Shown here in pieces: positions 46,174 through 54,294 of a stretch of 54,377 nt of DNA. Source of the stretch: Motiliproteus sp041586615 (GTDB lineage Bacteria > Pseudomonadota > Gammaproteobacteria > Pseudomonadales > Balneatricaceae). The first letter of the stretch is position 1. Every line of letters begins with the position of its first letter. Where the stretch lies: NCBI GenBank assembly GCA_041586615.1, contig JBFGZS010000029.1, forward strand, positions 1 through 54,377, in the 5' to 3' direction. A model generated the notes under the pieces. The model was not told the origin of the DNA. It saw nothing but the letters and a program-made list of their open reading frames with translations, and searched no databases. A program made the position numbers and the translations under genes.

Positions 46174-46344
46174 AGACCTATTCCTTGCCTAGCTCACCGA
46201 AAAAGGGGGGAATTATAAACCGAGTGTCCTGCGTCGTATATGAAGCGCATGCAGAATGCACGCAGAAATACGGTGGATAAGGTTAGAGGGGAGGCGCACG
46301 CGCCGTAGCATCTGTTGATTGTTGATTGTTGGTGGATAGTGGCC

Positions 46345-46380
46345 GTTGCGGTTGCGGTTGCGGTTGCGGTTGCGGTTGAG
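46345..46380. repeat. Hexanucleotide microsatellite (GTTGCG)5
   Basis: Five perfect GTTGCG units from 46345 to 46374, then GTTGAG. They lie in the gap between nnrS and the downstream membrane protein gene, just after two short GATTGTT units. They are non-coding and probably variable between strains. Confidence 0.92.
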
Positions 46381-46398
46381 GGGGCTGTAGTCAGCCCC
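46381..46398 (-). terminator. Hairpin downstream of nnrS
   Basis: GGGGCTG, TAGT and CAGCCCC form a perfect 7-bp stem 22 nt past the nnrS stop codon. There is no U-tract, so it may be an incomplete terminator or an mRNA 3'-end stabiliser. Confidence 0.5.
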
Positions 46399-46420
46399 AC
46401 GCGGGTGAGACGGTGGCCGA

Positions 46421-47617
46421 TCAGCCTGGTCGTCCGTCGATACGGGGCCGCCATAACATCGGCAGGTAGCTGACACAGAACAGGGCAAAGGCACCCATCC
46501 ACAAGAGTGCTGAAAGCTGAATGATCACGTCATAGTGCTGAGTAAACAGGAGCGGTCCGACGACCCGTACCAGCGTGGCGACAGACAGAATGAAGACGGC
46601 CCATACGGCCGGCTTGGGCAGTTCCAGCATACGCCCGGTGTGGCCAAGAGAGACACGGACCATCATGCCGAGTGTTATCAGGCCGATTCCTCCCACCGTA
46701 AAGGCGTGGGTTGCCAGTTGCGGGGCGATACCGTTCCAGTAAGCGGCTGCGCTGAGCAGAAAACCGATGGCGATCCAGGCGTAGGCCACATGCAGCACCC
46801 AAATAATGGGGCGACCCCAGATGCGGCGGTCATACCAACCCTGCAAGCGAGTTGCGTGAGCGATACCCAGCGCGATGGCCAGCAGCGCTTCGACCACGGC
46901 CGGTATGCCGGGCACCGCACCGGCAAGGATCCACAGCACCGTACCGGCAACGCAGAAGAGCTCCAGCCATGGCCAGCTGCGCGGTTGCATACCTGGCAGC
47001 GGATTTCGGGTGAAAAACGGAATGACGCGCCCACCAATGATGATGATCATCAGAATCACCAGCTTGGTTCCCAGCATCAGACCCAGCGCCGCCGTGGTGG
47101 TGATACCCATGGCCTGCAGGTGAACGAGTAAATTGGCCGTGAAGAAGGCGCAGAGCACGAGTAAAAAAGCACTGTTGCGTGGCTTGCCTCCTTTAATCAG
47201 CGCCGGTGCCAATGCGAGCATTAGTAAAGGGATAAAACTCAGGTCCACGAGCATGATCACAAGTGGGGGTAGCCCAAGATCCAGGGTAACCACGAGGCGC
47301 CCAAGCAGCCAGATGAGGACAATCAGCGCTAAGGGGAGACCTTCTGGGGTGGTGTGGCCGGTCCAGTTACGCACAGCGGCAAGCAGGAAGCCGGCAATGA
47401 CGGCAATGGCATAACCGAAAATCATTTCATGTGCGTGCCAATCGACGATGCCCAGATAACTATTCAGACGGATATGACCGCTGTAATAGGGAACCCACAG
47501 GGCGATCAATATAATGGCCGCCAAGGCAGCCAGCGAGAAAAAGGGCCGGAAGCCCAGATAAAAAATAGCGATACGATTCGCAGGGATGCGATCTTCCGGG
47601 CGTTCAATATTGATCAC
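46421..47617 (-). CDS. nnrS: NnrS family membrane protein
   Basis: NnrS proteins are heme- and copper-containing inner-membrane proteins induced by nitric oxide and linked to resistance to nitrosative stress. The 398-residue product has about twelve hydrophobic segments and the family marks FYLGFRPFFSLAALAA, DWHAHEMIFGYAIAVIAGFL with conserved His, RVIPFFTRN and HAFTVGGIGLITLGMMVRVS. The start is GTG at 47617 with GGAG 8 nt upstream. An FNR/DNR-like site stands 85-98 nt upstream, fitting NO-responsive control. An exact 18-bp tandem duplication lies between the site and the gene. No denitrification enzyme gene is in the window, so detoxification rather than respiration may be its role. Confidence 0.92.
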   Translation of the reverse strand: MINIERPEDRIPANRIAIFYLGFRPFFSLAALAAIILIALWVPYYSGHIRLNSYLGIVDWHAHEMIFGYAIAVIAGFLLAAVRNWTGHTTPEGLPLALIVLIWLLGRLVVTLDLGLPPLVIMLVDLSFIPLLMLALAPALIKGGKPRNSAFLLVLCAFFTANLLVHLQAMGITTTAALGLMLGTKLVILMIIIIGGRVIPFFTRNPLPGMQPRSWPWLELFCVAGTVLWILAGAVPGIPAVVEALLAIALGIAHATRLQGWYDRRIWGRPIIWVLHVAYAWIAIGFLLSAAAYWNGIAPQLATHAFTVGGIGLITLGMMVRVSLGHTGRMLELPKPAVWAVFILSVATLVRVVGPLLFTQHYDVIIQLSALLWMGAFALFCVSYLPMLWRPRIDGRPG

Positions 47618-47640
47618 AAAGGGAGCTCCGTCGGGTCATT

Positions 47641-47676
47641 ACTATTAAGTCAGGCAGTACTATTAAGTCAGGCAGT
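47641..47676. repeat. Exact 18-bp tandem duplication upstream of nnrS
   Basis: ACTATTAAGTCAGGCAGT occurs twice without interruption, 24 nt before the nnrS start codon. It falls in the nnrS leader or promoter and would shift promoter spacing if its copy number changes. Confidence 0.9.
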
Positions 47677-47701
47677 GTAGTCACCGAGGTGAGGATGTGC
47701 C

Positions 47702-47715
47702 TTGATCTGAATCAT
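47702..47715. promoter_or_regulatory. FNR/DNR-type binding site upstream of nnrS
   Basis: TTGAT, CTGA, ATCAT matches the FNR-family consensus TTGAT-N4-ATCAA at nine of ten defined positions. nnrS is controlled by NO-responsive FNR-type regulators (NnrR/DNR) in other bacteria, so this site is a good candidate for such control here. Confidence 0.68.
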
Positions 47716-47773
47716 ATCCGACTACAGCGCTTGGTTATAGCGAACAGGTTATTATCGAATCTATTTTAGTATG

Positions 47774-47826
47774 GCCGGTACAAAAAACATGGCAGGTACA
47801 AAAATCTGACAGGTACAAAAAAGCCC
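47774..47826. repeat. Three tandem units with GGTACAAAAA
   Basis: GGTACAAAAA begins at 47777, 47795 and 47812 (periods 18 and 17 bp). The third unit runs into the sodB terminator, supplying its A/T tract. Function is unknown. Confidence 0.75.
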
Positions 47827-47841
47827 CGCAACGCGAGGCTT
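47817..47841 (-). terminator. Rho-independent terminator of sodB
   Basis: On the reverse strand AAGCCTCGC, GTT and GCGGGGCTT form a 9-bp stem with one G-U pair, followed by TTTTTTGTACC. Confidence 0.88.
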
Positions 47842-47863
47842 GGATCGGTGCAGGGACGGCTGT

Positions 47864-48445
47864 TTAGCCGAGATTTTCTGCAGCAAATTCCCAGTTAGCC
47901 AACGCCCAGAATCCGGCCATGTAATTCGGGCGCAGGTTGCGATAATCGATGTAGTAAGCGTGTTCCCACAGATCAACGGTCAGCAGCGGTGTCTGACCCT
48001 GGGTCAGAGGGTTGCCTGCATTGCTGGTGTTGACAATCGCCAGGGATCCATCCGCGTTTTTAACCAGCCAGGTCCAGCTGGAACCGAAGTTGTTGATCGC
48101 ACTGTCGGTGAACGCGCTCTTGAACTGCTCAAAAGAGCCAAATGCAGCGTTGATCGCCGCAGCCAGCGCACCGGTGGGTTCACCACCGCCGTTAGGGCTC
48201 AGACAGTTCCAGTAAAACGTATGGTTCCAGACCTGTGCGGCGTTGTTGAAAATGCCACCGGCCGGTGCTGACGTGATGATCTCTTCCAGGGTCTTACCTT
48301 CGTATTCGGTACCGGGTACCAGGCCGTTCAGCTTAACCACATACGTGTTGTGATGCTTACCATGGTGGTAGTCCAGAGTCTCGGCTGAAATATGAGGTAC
48401 CAGTGCATCTTTGGCAAAGGGGAGCGGCGGTAGTTCAAAGCTCAT
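47864..48445 (-). CDS. sodB: Iron superoxide dismutase
   Basis: SodB dismutates superoxide in the cytoplasm. The 193-residue protein has the metal ligand His27 in LDYHHGKHHNTYV, the second ligand in AAQVWNHTFYWNCL and the last two in VDLWEHAYYIDYRN. Gln in NNAAQVWNH and the segment SAINNFGSSWTWLV favour iron over manganese. Length is normal for Fe-SOD. AGGA lies 8 nt before the ATG. It has its own terminator. Confidence 0.97.
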   Translation of the reverse strand: MSFELPPLPFAKDALVPHISAETLDYHHGKHHNTYVVKLNGLVPGTEYEGKTLEEIITSAPAGGIFNNAAQVWNHTFYWNCLSPNGGGEPTGALAAAINAAFGSFEQFKSAFTDSAINNFGSSWTWLVKNADGSLAIVNTSNAGNPLTQGQTPLLTVDLWEHAYYIDYRNLRPNYMAGFWALANWEFAAENLG

Positions 48446-48851
48446 GATTATTTTCCTATATTTCTATTTAGGCACACACTGTTATCTGGCAGAACATTTT
48501 GCGGTTACAGTCCCTGAGACGCTCTGCCAATGTGAGGTGATCATAACAGCTCAATTGATAAATGTCATACGATTTACTCGGGTTTATCTGCGGTTCCTCA
48601 ATAGGGCAACCGTCGCGCTGCCGCGGTCTTGTTATAGCGATTTTTTTATAACAAGACTGTGACTTTTTATAAACCGATCTTGCTATTTAGCCATGTGATC
48701 AAACCATGTGATCAAGTCATGCGAGTACGTACTGCATGTAGACCCTGTCCGCTGTCGATGAAGACTTGCGACCAAAGTGGGGTTACTCATGCTGGATAAT
48801 AGTCCATAAAATGTCTGTTTACAGGCCTGACAACAAGAACGAATACCACTT
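48446..48851. other. Non-coding stretch upstream of sodB
   Basis: About 400 bp with no supported gene, between the divergent sodB and a small exported protein gene, so it should carry both promoters. It holds an 11-bp inverted repeat (48626-48657) and a 13-bp tandem repeat (CCATGTGATCAA twice, 48691-48716). Confidence 0.6.
48626..48657. repeat. Perfect 11-bp inverted repeat (operator-like)
   Basis: GTCTTGTTATA and TATAACAAGAC are exact inverted copies around a 10-nt spacer. It is AT-rich and sits midway between sodB and the small exported protein gene, about 180 nt from the sodB start. It could be a dimeric regulator site or a transcript hairpin. Confidence 0.8.
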
Positions 48852-49124
48852 ATGTCCCGAATTTTTCTCTACCTTGCTGCGTTTGCTCTGTTTGGGTTCT
48901 TTTTAGTGCGCAGCTTTTCCGATCCTGCAACCATGAAGCCCTTTCTCGAAGGCTGTCTAAGCGGCGGCGCATCGGCGCAACAATGTGAGTGCCTGGGTAA
49001 GTATGTGCATAAGCATCTGGATGCAAAAGAAGTGGTGGCTATTCTGGAAAATCGCGTGGTTAGCCAGACGTTTCAAGACAAGATTGCCACGGTGGTAAAA
49101 TCCGGATCGGCGCGTTGTCGCTAG
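48852..49124 (+). CDS. Small membrane-anchored or exported protein with four cysteines
   Basis: A 90-residue protein of unknown function. Residues 2-20 (SRIFLYLAAFALFGFFLVRS) form a signal anchor or signal peptide. The remainder has cysteines in EGCLSGG, QQCECLGKYVHKH and near the end (SARCR), suitable for two disulfides in the periplasm. No family is recognised. The mature part is helical by composition. No clear ribosome-binding site is visible, but coding character is good and the frame is clean. It stands alone between sodB and nudE. Confidence 0.7.
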   Translation: MSRIFLYLAAFALFGFFLVRSFSDPATMKPFLEGCLSGGASAQQCECLGKYVHKHLDAKEVVAILENRVVSQTFQDKIATVVKSGSARCR

Positions 49125-49227
49125 TCACAGAGGGGGCGGTGACGGGCGCGATGACCTGACCCTGCAACGCCTGCAGGCCAGGCCCGCGGCTTCGGCGATG
49201 GTCATCACCTGCTTCAGCAGGGCAAGG

Positions 49228-49776
49228 TCATAAACGGGTTTGCAGGTGGCGCTGTAATAGCCATAGCGCGGCCATCACTCTCGCCTCATCAAAATTCGGT
49301 CGCATGACCAATTCGTCCAGATCGGCCAAGGGTACATCGATGACTTCGAGTGGCTCGGGCTCATCCCCCTCACGGCTCTCCGCGTAGAGATCTTCGGCAA
49401 GCAGCAGATGAATCTGGTGCCCCATATAATTGGGAGAGGTGGTCAGGGTCTTCAGGTGAGTCAGTTTGCGTGCGCCGCAGCCGATCTCTTCCATCAGCTC
49501 GCGATTGGCGGCTTCTTCAGGCGTTTCCCCCGGGTCTATTAAACCTTTGGGGAGGGTGAGGCGGTAGTCTTCCAGACCTGCGGCATATTCATTAATCAGA
49601 ACCAGCGTCTCTGGATCGCGTAGGGGCAGGATCATGACCGCGCCAAAGCCGCGGCTGGCGATGCGTTCGAAGGTACGCTCGACGCCGTTGCTGAAACGCA
49701 GTTCCAGCGCCTCAATTTCGAACAGACGGCTGCGGGTGACTGATGTTGTCTTCAAAACCTGTGGCTTTGTCGGCAT
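49228..49776 (-). CDS. nudE: ADP-sugar/ADP compounds hydrolase NudE
   Basis: NudE is a Nudix enzyme that hydrolyses ADP-ribose, NADH and diadenosine polyphosphates to AMP products. The 182-residue protein has the Nudix box at residues 78-99, GLIDPGETPEEAANRELMEE followed by IG, with all catalytic Glu residues. FGAVMILPLRDPETLVLINE and DYRLTLPKG precede it, typical of NudE. It is divergent from yrfG with only 33 bp between the two starts, matching the nudE-yrfG neighbourhood of E. coli, although the intervening igaA (yrfF) is absent here. Confidence 0.93.
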   Translation of the reverse strand: MPTKPQVLKTTSVTRSRLFEIEALELRFSNGVERTFERIASRGFGAVMILPLRDPETLVLINEYAAGLEDYRLTLPKGLIDPGETPEEAANRELMEEIGCGARKLTHLKTLTTSPNYMGHQIHLLLAEDLYAESREGDEPEPLEVIDVPLADLDELVMRPNFDEARVMAALWLLQRHLQTRL

Positions 49777-49809
49777 ACTGAAATTCCGAGTGTTTGCTGC
49801 GAGAGAGTT

Positions 49810-50469
49810 ATGTTGGACTGGGCGTCAATCGATACCGTACTGCTGGATATGGACGGCACACTGCTGGATCTGCATTATGATAGTTATTTTTGGCGAGAGC
49901 ATCTGCCTCGCCGTTATGCGCAGACCCACGCGCTGCCGACTGAGGTCGCCCGCCAGCGTTTGCATCAGCGTATCATAGAAGAACAGGGGACGCTAAATTG
50001 GTACTGCATCGATTATTGGTCGGCGGAACTCGGTGTAGATATCGCGGCGTTAAAGCGTGAAATCAAGCATAAGGTGGCGTTTCGCCCCCATGTTAAAACT
50101 TTTCTGGCGGCGCTTCGCGAGCGCGGTTTGCGCACGGTAATCGTCACCAATGCGCATCGTAAAAGCCTGGAGTTGAAGCTCGAAGAGACCGATTTGGCCC
50201 AGTGGGTCGATGGCATCATCTGCTCCCATGATTTTCGGCTCCCCAAGGAAGATGTTCGCTTTTGGGACGCGTTGCAGCATGTCGAGCCCTTTAACCGCCT
50301 GCGCACGTTACTGGTGGATGACAGCGAGGCGGTTCTGCGATCGGCGCGGGACTACGGTATTCAGCATCTGCTGACGGTGAGTCAACCCGACACGACCTTG
50401 CCGCCGCGGCAAGGCTCGGCGTTTCCGGGGGTGGCGCATTTTAACGAACTGAATTTGGAGAAACTATGA
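49810..50469 (+). CDS. yrfG: GMP/IMP nucleotidase YrfG (HAD superfamily)
   Basis: A 219-residue HAD phosphatase. The nucleophile motif LLDMDGTLLDL has D13 and D15; motif II is VIVTNAHRKSLELKL, and motif III/IV RTLLVDDSEAVLRSARDYGI. The E. coli homologue hydrolyses GMP and IMP. The stop overlaps the hslR start by 4 nt (ATGA), so it is translationally coupled. It belongs to the yrfG-hslR-hslO cluster. Confidence 0.94.
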   Translation: MLDWASIDTVLLDMDGTLLDLHYDSYFWREHLPRRYAQTHALPTEVARQRLHQRIIEEQGTLNWYCIDYWSAELGVDIAALKREIKHKVAFRPHVKTFLAALRERGLRTVIVTNAHRKSLELKLEETDLAQWVDGIICSHDFRLPKEDVRFWDALQHVEPFNRLRTLLVDDSEAVLRSARDYGIQHLLTVSQPDTTLPPRQGSAFPGVAHFNELNLEKL

Positions 50470-50885
50470 AAGCGAAGGCGTCGCAGCCGGCGGATAACGC
50501 GAAGATCCGCCTGGATAAATGGCTGTGGGCGGCGCGGTTTTTTAAGACCCGTGCCATCGCCAAGCAGGCGATTGAAGGCGGTAAGATTCAGTATGATGGG
50601 GGGCGCGCCAAGCCCAGTCGTGTAGTCGAGCAGGGTGTCCTTATCACGATCAAGCAGGGCTTGGATGAGAAGTGTGTCGAGGTGCTGGTGCTGTCGGATC
50701 AGCGCCGTGGTGCCCCCGAGGCGCAGTTGCTATACCGTGAAACGTCGGAAAGTATCGCCAAGCGCGAAGCGGCGGCGCTGCAGCGTAGCGCCCTCAAAGG
50801 TGCACACCCGTTGTCTGACCAGCGCCCGAACAAGAAGCAGCGACGCCAGTTGCTGGAACTGAAAGGCGGCGCTATTGATCATTAG
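50466..50885 (+). CDS. hslR: Heat-shock ribosome-associated protein Hsp15
   Basis: Hsp15 binds free 50S subunits carrying a nascent chain and helps to recycle them. The 139-residue protein has an N-terminal S4 RNA-binding domain (IRLDKWLWAARFFKTRAIAK, then QAIEGGKIQYDGGRAKPSR) and a basic C-terminal tail (RPNKKQRRQLLELKGG). Its ATG overlaps the yrfG stop. hslO follows 149 nt later. Confidence 0.95.
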   Translation: MKAKASQPADNAKIRLDKWLWAARFFKTRAIAKQAIEGGKIQYDGGRAKPSRVVEQGVLITIKQGLDEKCVEVLVLSDQRRGAPEAQLLYRETSESIAKREAAALQRSALKGAHPLSDQRPNKKQRRQLLELKGGAIDH

Positions 50886-51034
50886 GTGGCGCAGTTACCT
50901 TCTGCATCGGCACCGCGCTAGGCCTGGTACGTGCGAGCGATAACGTCTCGAACGGTGCTTGTGATAAACTAACAACTGAGTCACATCGGTCGAGCCGACC
51001 GGTTTCCCTTCTACCAAGCAGCAGTTAGTCGTAT

Positions 51035-51907
51035 ATGAGTCAAGCAGATCAGATCCAACGTTTTCTTTTCGATGACGCCGACGTGCGCGGTGTCCTGACG
51101 GGCCTGCGAGGCAGTTATCAACAGGTTGTCACCCGTCAGTCCTACCCCCCGGTGTTACGACGCTTATTGGGTGAAATGCTGGCGGCAGCGACGTTGCTGA
51201 GTGCGACGCTGAAATTTGACGGGCGTCTGAGCCTGCTGGCGCGCAGTGAGGGGCGGGTCAGTATGCTGATGGCTGAATGCACGCATAATCATAATCTGCG
51301 CGGCGTTGCGCGTTGGGAAGGAGCGCTCGGCGATGATGAAACGCTGCTGACGCTACTCGAGAAAGGTCAGCTGGTGATTACCCTTGAGCCCACGAAGGGC
51401 AAACGTTATCAGGGGATCGTGCCGCTCAGTCACCCTCAGCTGGCACCCTGCCTGGAAGATTATTTTCTACAGTCCGAGCAACTGGCGACCCGGATTCTGC
51501 TGGCCGCTGATGGCTCCAGAGCCGCGGGTCTCTTGTTGCAGGCTATGCCGTCATCGGCGGTGGACGAGCGATTCGCAGAGAACTGGTCACGTATCAGCCA
51601 CTTGGGCTCGACGTTGACCGCACAGGAGTTATTGGAGCTGGATAACAACGTGTTGTTGTACCGGTTGTTTCACGAAGAACAGGTGCGCACCTACACGGAA
51701 GAGCCGTTACGCTTTTTCTGTGATTGCTCCCGCGAACGCAGTCTGGCAGCGTTAAGGACGTTGGGCAGCAAGGAGTTGGCCGCCTTGCTCGAAGAGCAGG
51801 GATCTATTGAGATGGACTGCCAGTTTTGCAACGAGCATTACCGGTATGGCCAGGACGATTTTGATGCGCTATTTAAGGATGATGATAGCGAAACGGCCCC
51901 ACACTAA
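51035..51907 (+). CDS. hslO: Redox-regulated chaperone Hsp33
   Basis: Hsp33 is a holdase activated when oxidants remove its zinc. The 290-residue protein starts SQADQIQRFLFDDADVRGVL and has the core GIVPLSHPQLAPCLEDYF. The four zinc cysteines are CDC in RFFCDCSRERSLAALRTLG and CQFC in MDCQFCNEHYRYG near the C-terminus. Length and order are normal. No clear ribosome-binding site lies before the ATG. A hairpin (51954-51982) follows the stop. Confidence 0.96.
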   Translation: MSQADQIQRFLFDDADVRGVLTGLRGSYQQVVTRQSYPPVLRRLLGEMLAAATLLSATLKFDGRLSLLARSEGRVSMLMAECTHNHNLRGVARWEGALGDDETLLTLLEKGQLVITLEPTKGKRYQGIVPLSHPQLAPCLEDYFLQSEQLATRILLAADGSRAAGLLLQAMPSSAVDERFAENWSRISHLGSTLTAQELLELDNNVLLYRLFHEEQVRTYTEEPLRFFCDCSRERSLAALRTLGSKELAALLEEQGSIEMDCQFCNEHYRYGQDDFDALFKDDDSETAPH

Positions 51908-52352
51908 GGCGCTGAACCGTCAGGCAGGGGTAACGGATCTGTGACCAGGCTCGACTAAAAGGGCACGTGGAGTCCTTTTAGTTGGCTGCTTGAAAATGCT
52001 ATCCTGCGGCCCCATAACGGATTCGCCGTCTATTACGGATATTGCCAGTCGCGCCTTTAGCGGCTAATCTGGATGTAACTGAACGGTATGCACCGCTGAT
52101 GCAAGGTCGATTATCCATGTCGGAGACGATGAAAACCGCGTCACGCAGGCATAACGACAAGCGAAACGTAACGAATCGCAAGATGTAATGAATAGCTGTA
52201 ATTCGTTTTGGCAAACCAGTCATTGCACCCCCCCGACCGATTCCTTTGTTGAACATTCAGCATTGCGTAAGTGCGGAAAGGGTTCGGTGTGATTTGAGCG
52301 TATTGAATGTGACCCGGACGATGCGTGCCGGGTACCGAGGAGACACGACACG
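51908..52352. other. Non-coding stretch between hslO and trxA
   Basis: About 445 bp with no supported gene. It begins with the hslO hairpin and should carry the trxA promoter. I looked for riboswitch or tRNA-like folds and saw none I could defend. A run of seven C residues lies near 52228. Confidence 0.6.
51954..51982 (+). terminator. Possible terminator of hslO
   Basis: ACTAAAAGG and CCTTTTAGT form a perfect 9-bp stem around an 11-nt loop about 45 nt after hslO. The following TTGGCTGCTTG is a poor U-tract. Confidence 0.55.
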
Positions 52353-52679
52353 ATGAGCGAAAATATTATCAATGTGACCGACGCCAGTTTTGAGGACGCG
52401 GTTCTGAAAGCCGATGGCGCTGTGCTGGTTGATTATTGGGCAGAGTGGTGTGGCCCCTGTAAAATGATCGCTCCGGTGTTGGAAGAGATCGCGAAGGAAT
52501 ACGGTGACAAGCTCAAGGTGTGTAAGCTAAATATCGATGAGAACGCCGAAACGCCACCCAAATTCGGTATCCGCGGTATTCCAACGTTGATGCTGTTTAA
52601 GGACGGTAACGTTGAAGCGACCAAAGTTGGTGCGCTGTCCAAATCGCAGCTGACCGCATTCCTCGACAGTAACATCTAA
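52353..52679 (+). CDS. trxA: Thioredoxin 1
   Basis: TrxA reduces disulfides in cytoplasmic proteins. The 108-residue protein has the active site WCGPC with C33 and C36 and the cis-proline segment IRGIPTLMLFKDG. GAGGAGA lies 9 nt before the ATG. rho follows after 214 nt, the conserved order in gammaproteobacteria. Confidence 0.98.
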   Translation: MSENIINVTDASFEDAVLKADGAVLVDYWAEWCGPCKMIAPVLEEIAKEYGDKLKVCKLNIDENAETPPKFGIRGIPTLMLFKDGNVEATKVGALSKSQLTAFLDSNI

Positions 52680-52893
52680 GCAGACTGATCCGGCATCCGG
52701 CACGTCGCCGGTTGCCGCTCTTCAGACCGATCCCGCAGTATTGACCAAACAATCCATGCAACGGATGTTGCATTCACCTCCATAAATGGCGAGAATAACT
52801 TGGTCCAGCCCACAGGGCAGTGGCTCCGTTCCCAGATCTCCCCTCTCGACCATTCCATTTACCAGTCGCCGTGCGCGCCTAGACATATATGCT

Positions 52894-54153
52894 ATGAATC
52901 TCACAGAACTAAAAACAAAGTCCGTTTCTAATCTTTTGACCATCGCCGCCGACATGGGGCTGGATAATCTGGGACGTTCCAGAAAACAGGATGTCATCTT
53001 CTCTATCCTGAAAAAACATGCCAAAAGTGGCGAAGATATCTACGGCGATGGTGTGCTGGAGATTCTGCAGGATGGTTTTGGCTTTTTGCGATCAGCCGAC
53101 AGCTCCTACCTGGCCGGCCCGGATGACATTTATGTATCTCCCAGCCAGATCCGCCGTTTTAATCTGCGCAAGGGCGATACTATCGCCGGTAAGATTCGTC
53201 CCCCTAAAGAGGGCGAGCGTTATTTTGCCCTGCTGAAGGTCGATGAAATCAACTTCGATCGCCCCGAGCAGGCCAAAAACAAGATTCTGTTTGAAAACCT
53301 GACACCGCTGTTCGCCCAGACGCGTCTGCATATGGAGATCGGTAACGGTAGTACGGAAGATCTCACCGCACGGGTTATCGATCTGGCGTGTCCGATGGGT
53401 AAAGGTCAGCGCGCGCTGATCGTTTCTCCGCCAAAGGCGGGTAAAACGTTAATGCTGCAGAATATCGCAAGCTCCATCACCCGTAATAATCCCGAGTGTC
53501 ACCTGATTGTTCTGCTGATCGATGAGCGCCCGGAAGAAGTTACCGACATGCAGCGCACCGTGCGTGGTGAAGTCGTGGCCAGCACCTTCGATGAGCCCCC
53601 TGCACGCCATGTACAGGTGGCCGAAATGGTGCTCGAAAAGGCCAAACGCCTGGTTGAGCATAAAAAAGATGTGGTTATCCTGCTCGATTCGATCACCCGC
53701 CTGGCCCGTGCATACAACACCGTGATCCCGTCTTCCGGTAAGGTACTGACCGGTGGTGTCGATGCCCACGCGTTGGAGCGCCCCAAGCGTTTCTTTGGTG
53801 CGGCGCGCAACATCGAGGAGGGCGGTAGCCTAACCATTATTGCTACCGCGCTGGTGGATACCGGTTCGAAGATGGACGAAGTCATCTTCGAAGAATTTAA
53901 AGGTACCGGTAACTCGGAAGTGCATCTGGATCGCAAGGTTGCCGAGAAGCGCATCTTCCCGGCCATCAATATCCGTCGTTCGGGTACCCGCCGTGAAGAG
54001 CTGCTGACCACCGAAGACGAGCTGCAGCGGATGTGGATTCTGCGCAAGCTGCTGCATTCGATGGAAGACTCGGCGGCGATCGAGTTTATTATCGATAAGC
54101 TCAAAGATTTTAAGACCAATGACGAATTCTTTATGTCGATGAAGCGCAAGTAG
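52894..54153 (+). CDS. rho: Transcription termination factor Rho
   Basis: Rho is a hexameric RNA-dependent ATPase that ends transcription. I chose the ATG at 52894 because the protein then begins MNLTELKTKSVSNLLTIA like other Rho proteins (419 residues); an upstream ATG at 52786 would add 36 unrelated residues. The primary RNA-binding domain shows DGFGFLRSADSSYLAGPDDI, and the ATPase core has Walker A PPKAGKTLML near residue 180, LIVLLIDERPEEVTDMQRTV and Walker B VVILLDSITRLARAYN. The R-loop and C-terminal Leu-Leu-His region (ILRKLLHSMED) are intact. The 214-bp leader after trxA may serve autoregulation, as is known for rho. Confidence 0.97.
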   Translation: MNLTELKTKSVSNLLTIAADMGLDNLGRSRKQDVIFSILKKHAKSGEDIYGDGVLEILQDGFGFLRSADSSYLAGPDDIYVSPSQIRRFNLRKGDTIAGKIRPPKEGERYFALLKVDEINFDRPEQAKNKILFENLTPLFAQTRLHMEIGNGSTEDLTARVIDLACPMGKGQRALIVSPPKAGKTLMLQNIASSITRNNPECHLIVLLIDERPEEVTDMQRTVRGEVVASTFDEPPARHVQVAEMVLEKAKRLVEHKKDVVILLDSITRLARAYNTVIPSSGKVLTGGVDAHALERPKRFFGAARNIEEGGSLTIIATALVDTGSKMDEVIFEEFKGTGNSEVHLDRKVAEKRIFPAINIRRSGTRREELLTTEDELQRMWILRKLLHSMEDSAAIEFIIDKLKDFKTNDEFFMSMKRK

Positions 54154-54171
54154 CGCACTCTGCACATCCAG

Positions 54172-54202
54172 AAGGGTAAGCGCTGTCTTACCCTTTTTTT
54201 TG
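54172..54202 (+). terminator. Rho-independent terminator of rho
   Basis: AAGGGTAAG, CGCTGT and CTTACCCTT form a perfect 9-bp stem followed by a T-run, just past the rho stop. Confidence 0.95.
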
Positions 54203-54294
54203 CCTGGAGTTTTCCTTCGTTTTTCTTTGGATAACAAGACCTGTTTATCACTCACAGGTTACACTGCGTACCTGACTGCATTGGTAGGAATTGC

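Noticed and set aside
51908..52352. Riboswitch or small RNA upstream of trxA
   Set aside because: No recognisable aptamer core or terminator-linked fold was seen; only the hslO hairpin is supported.
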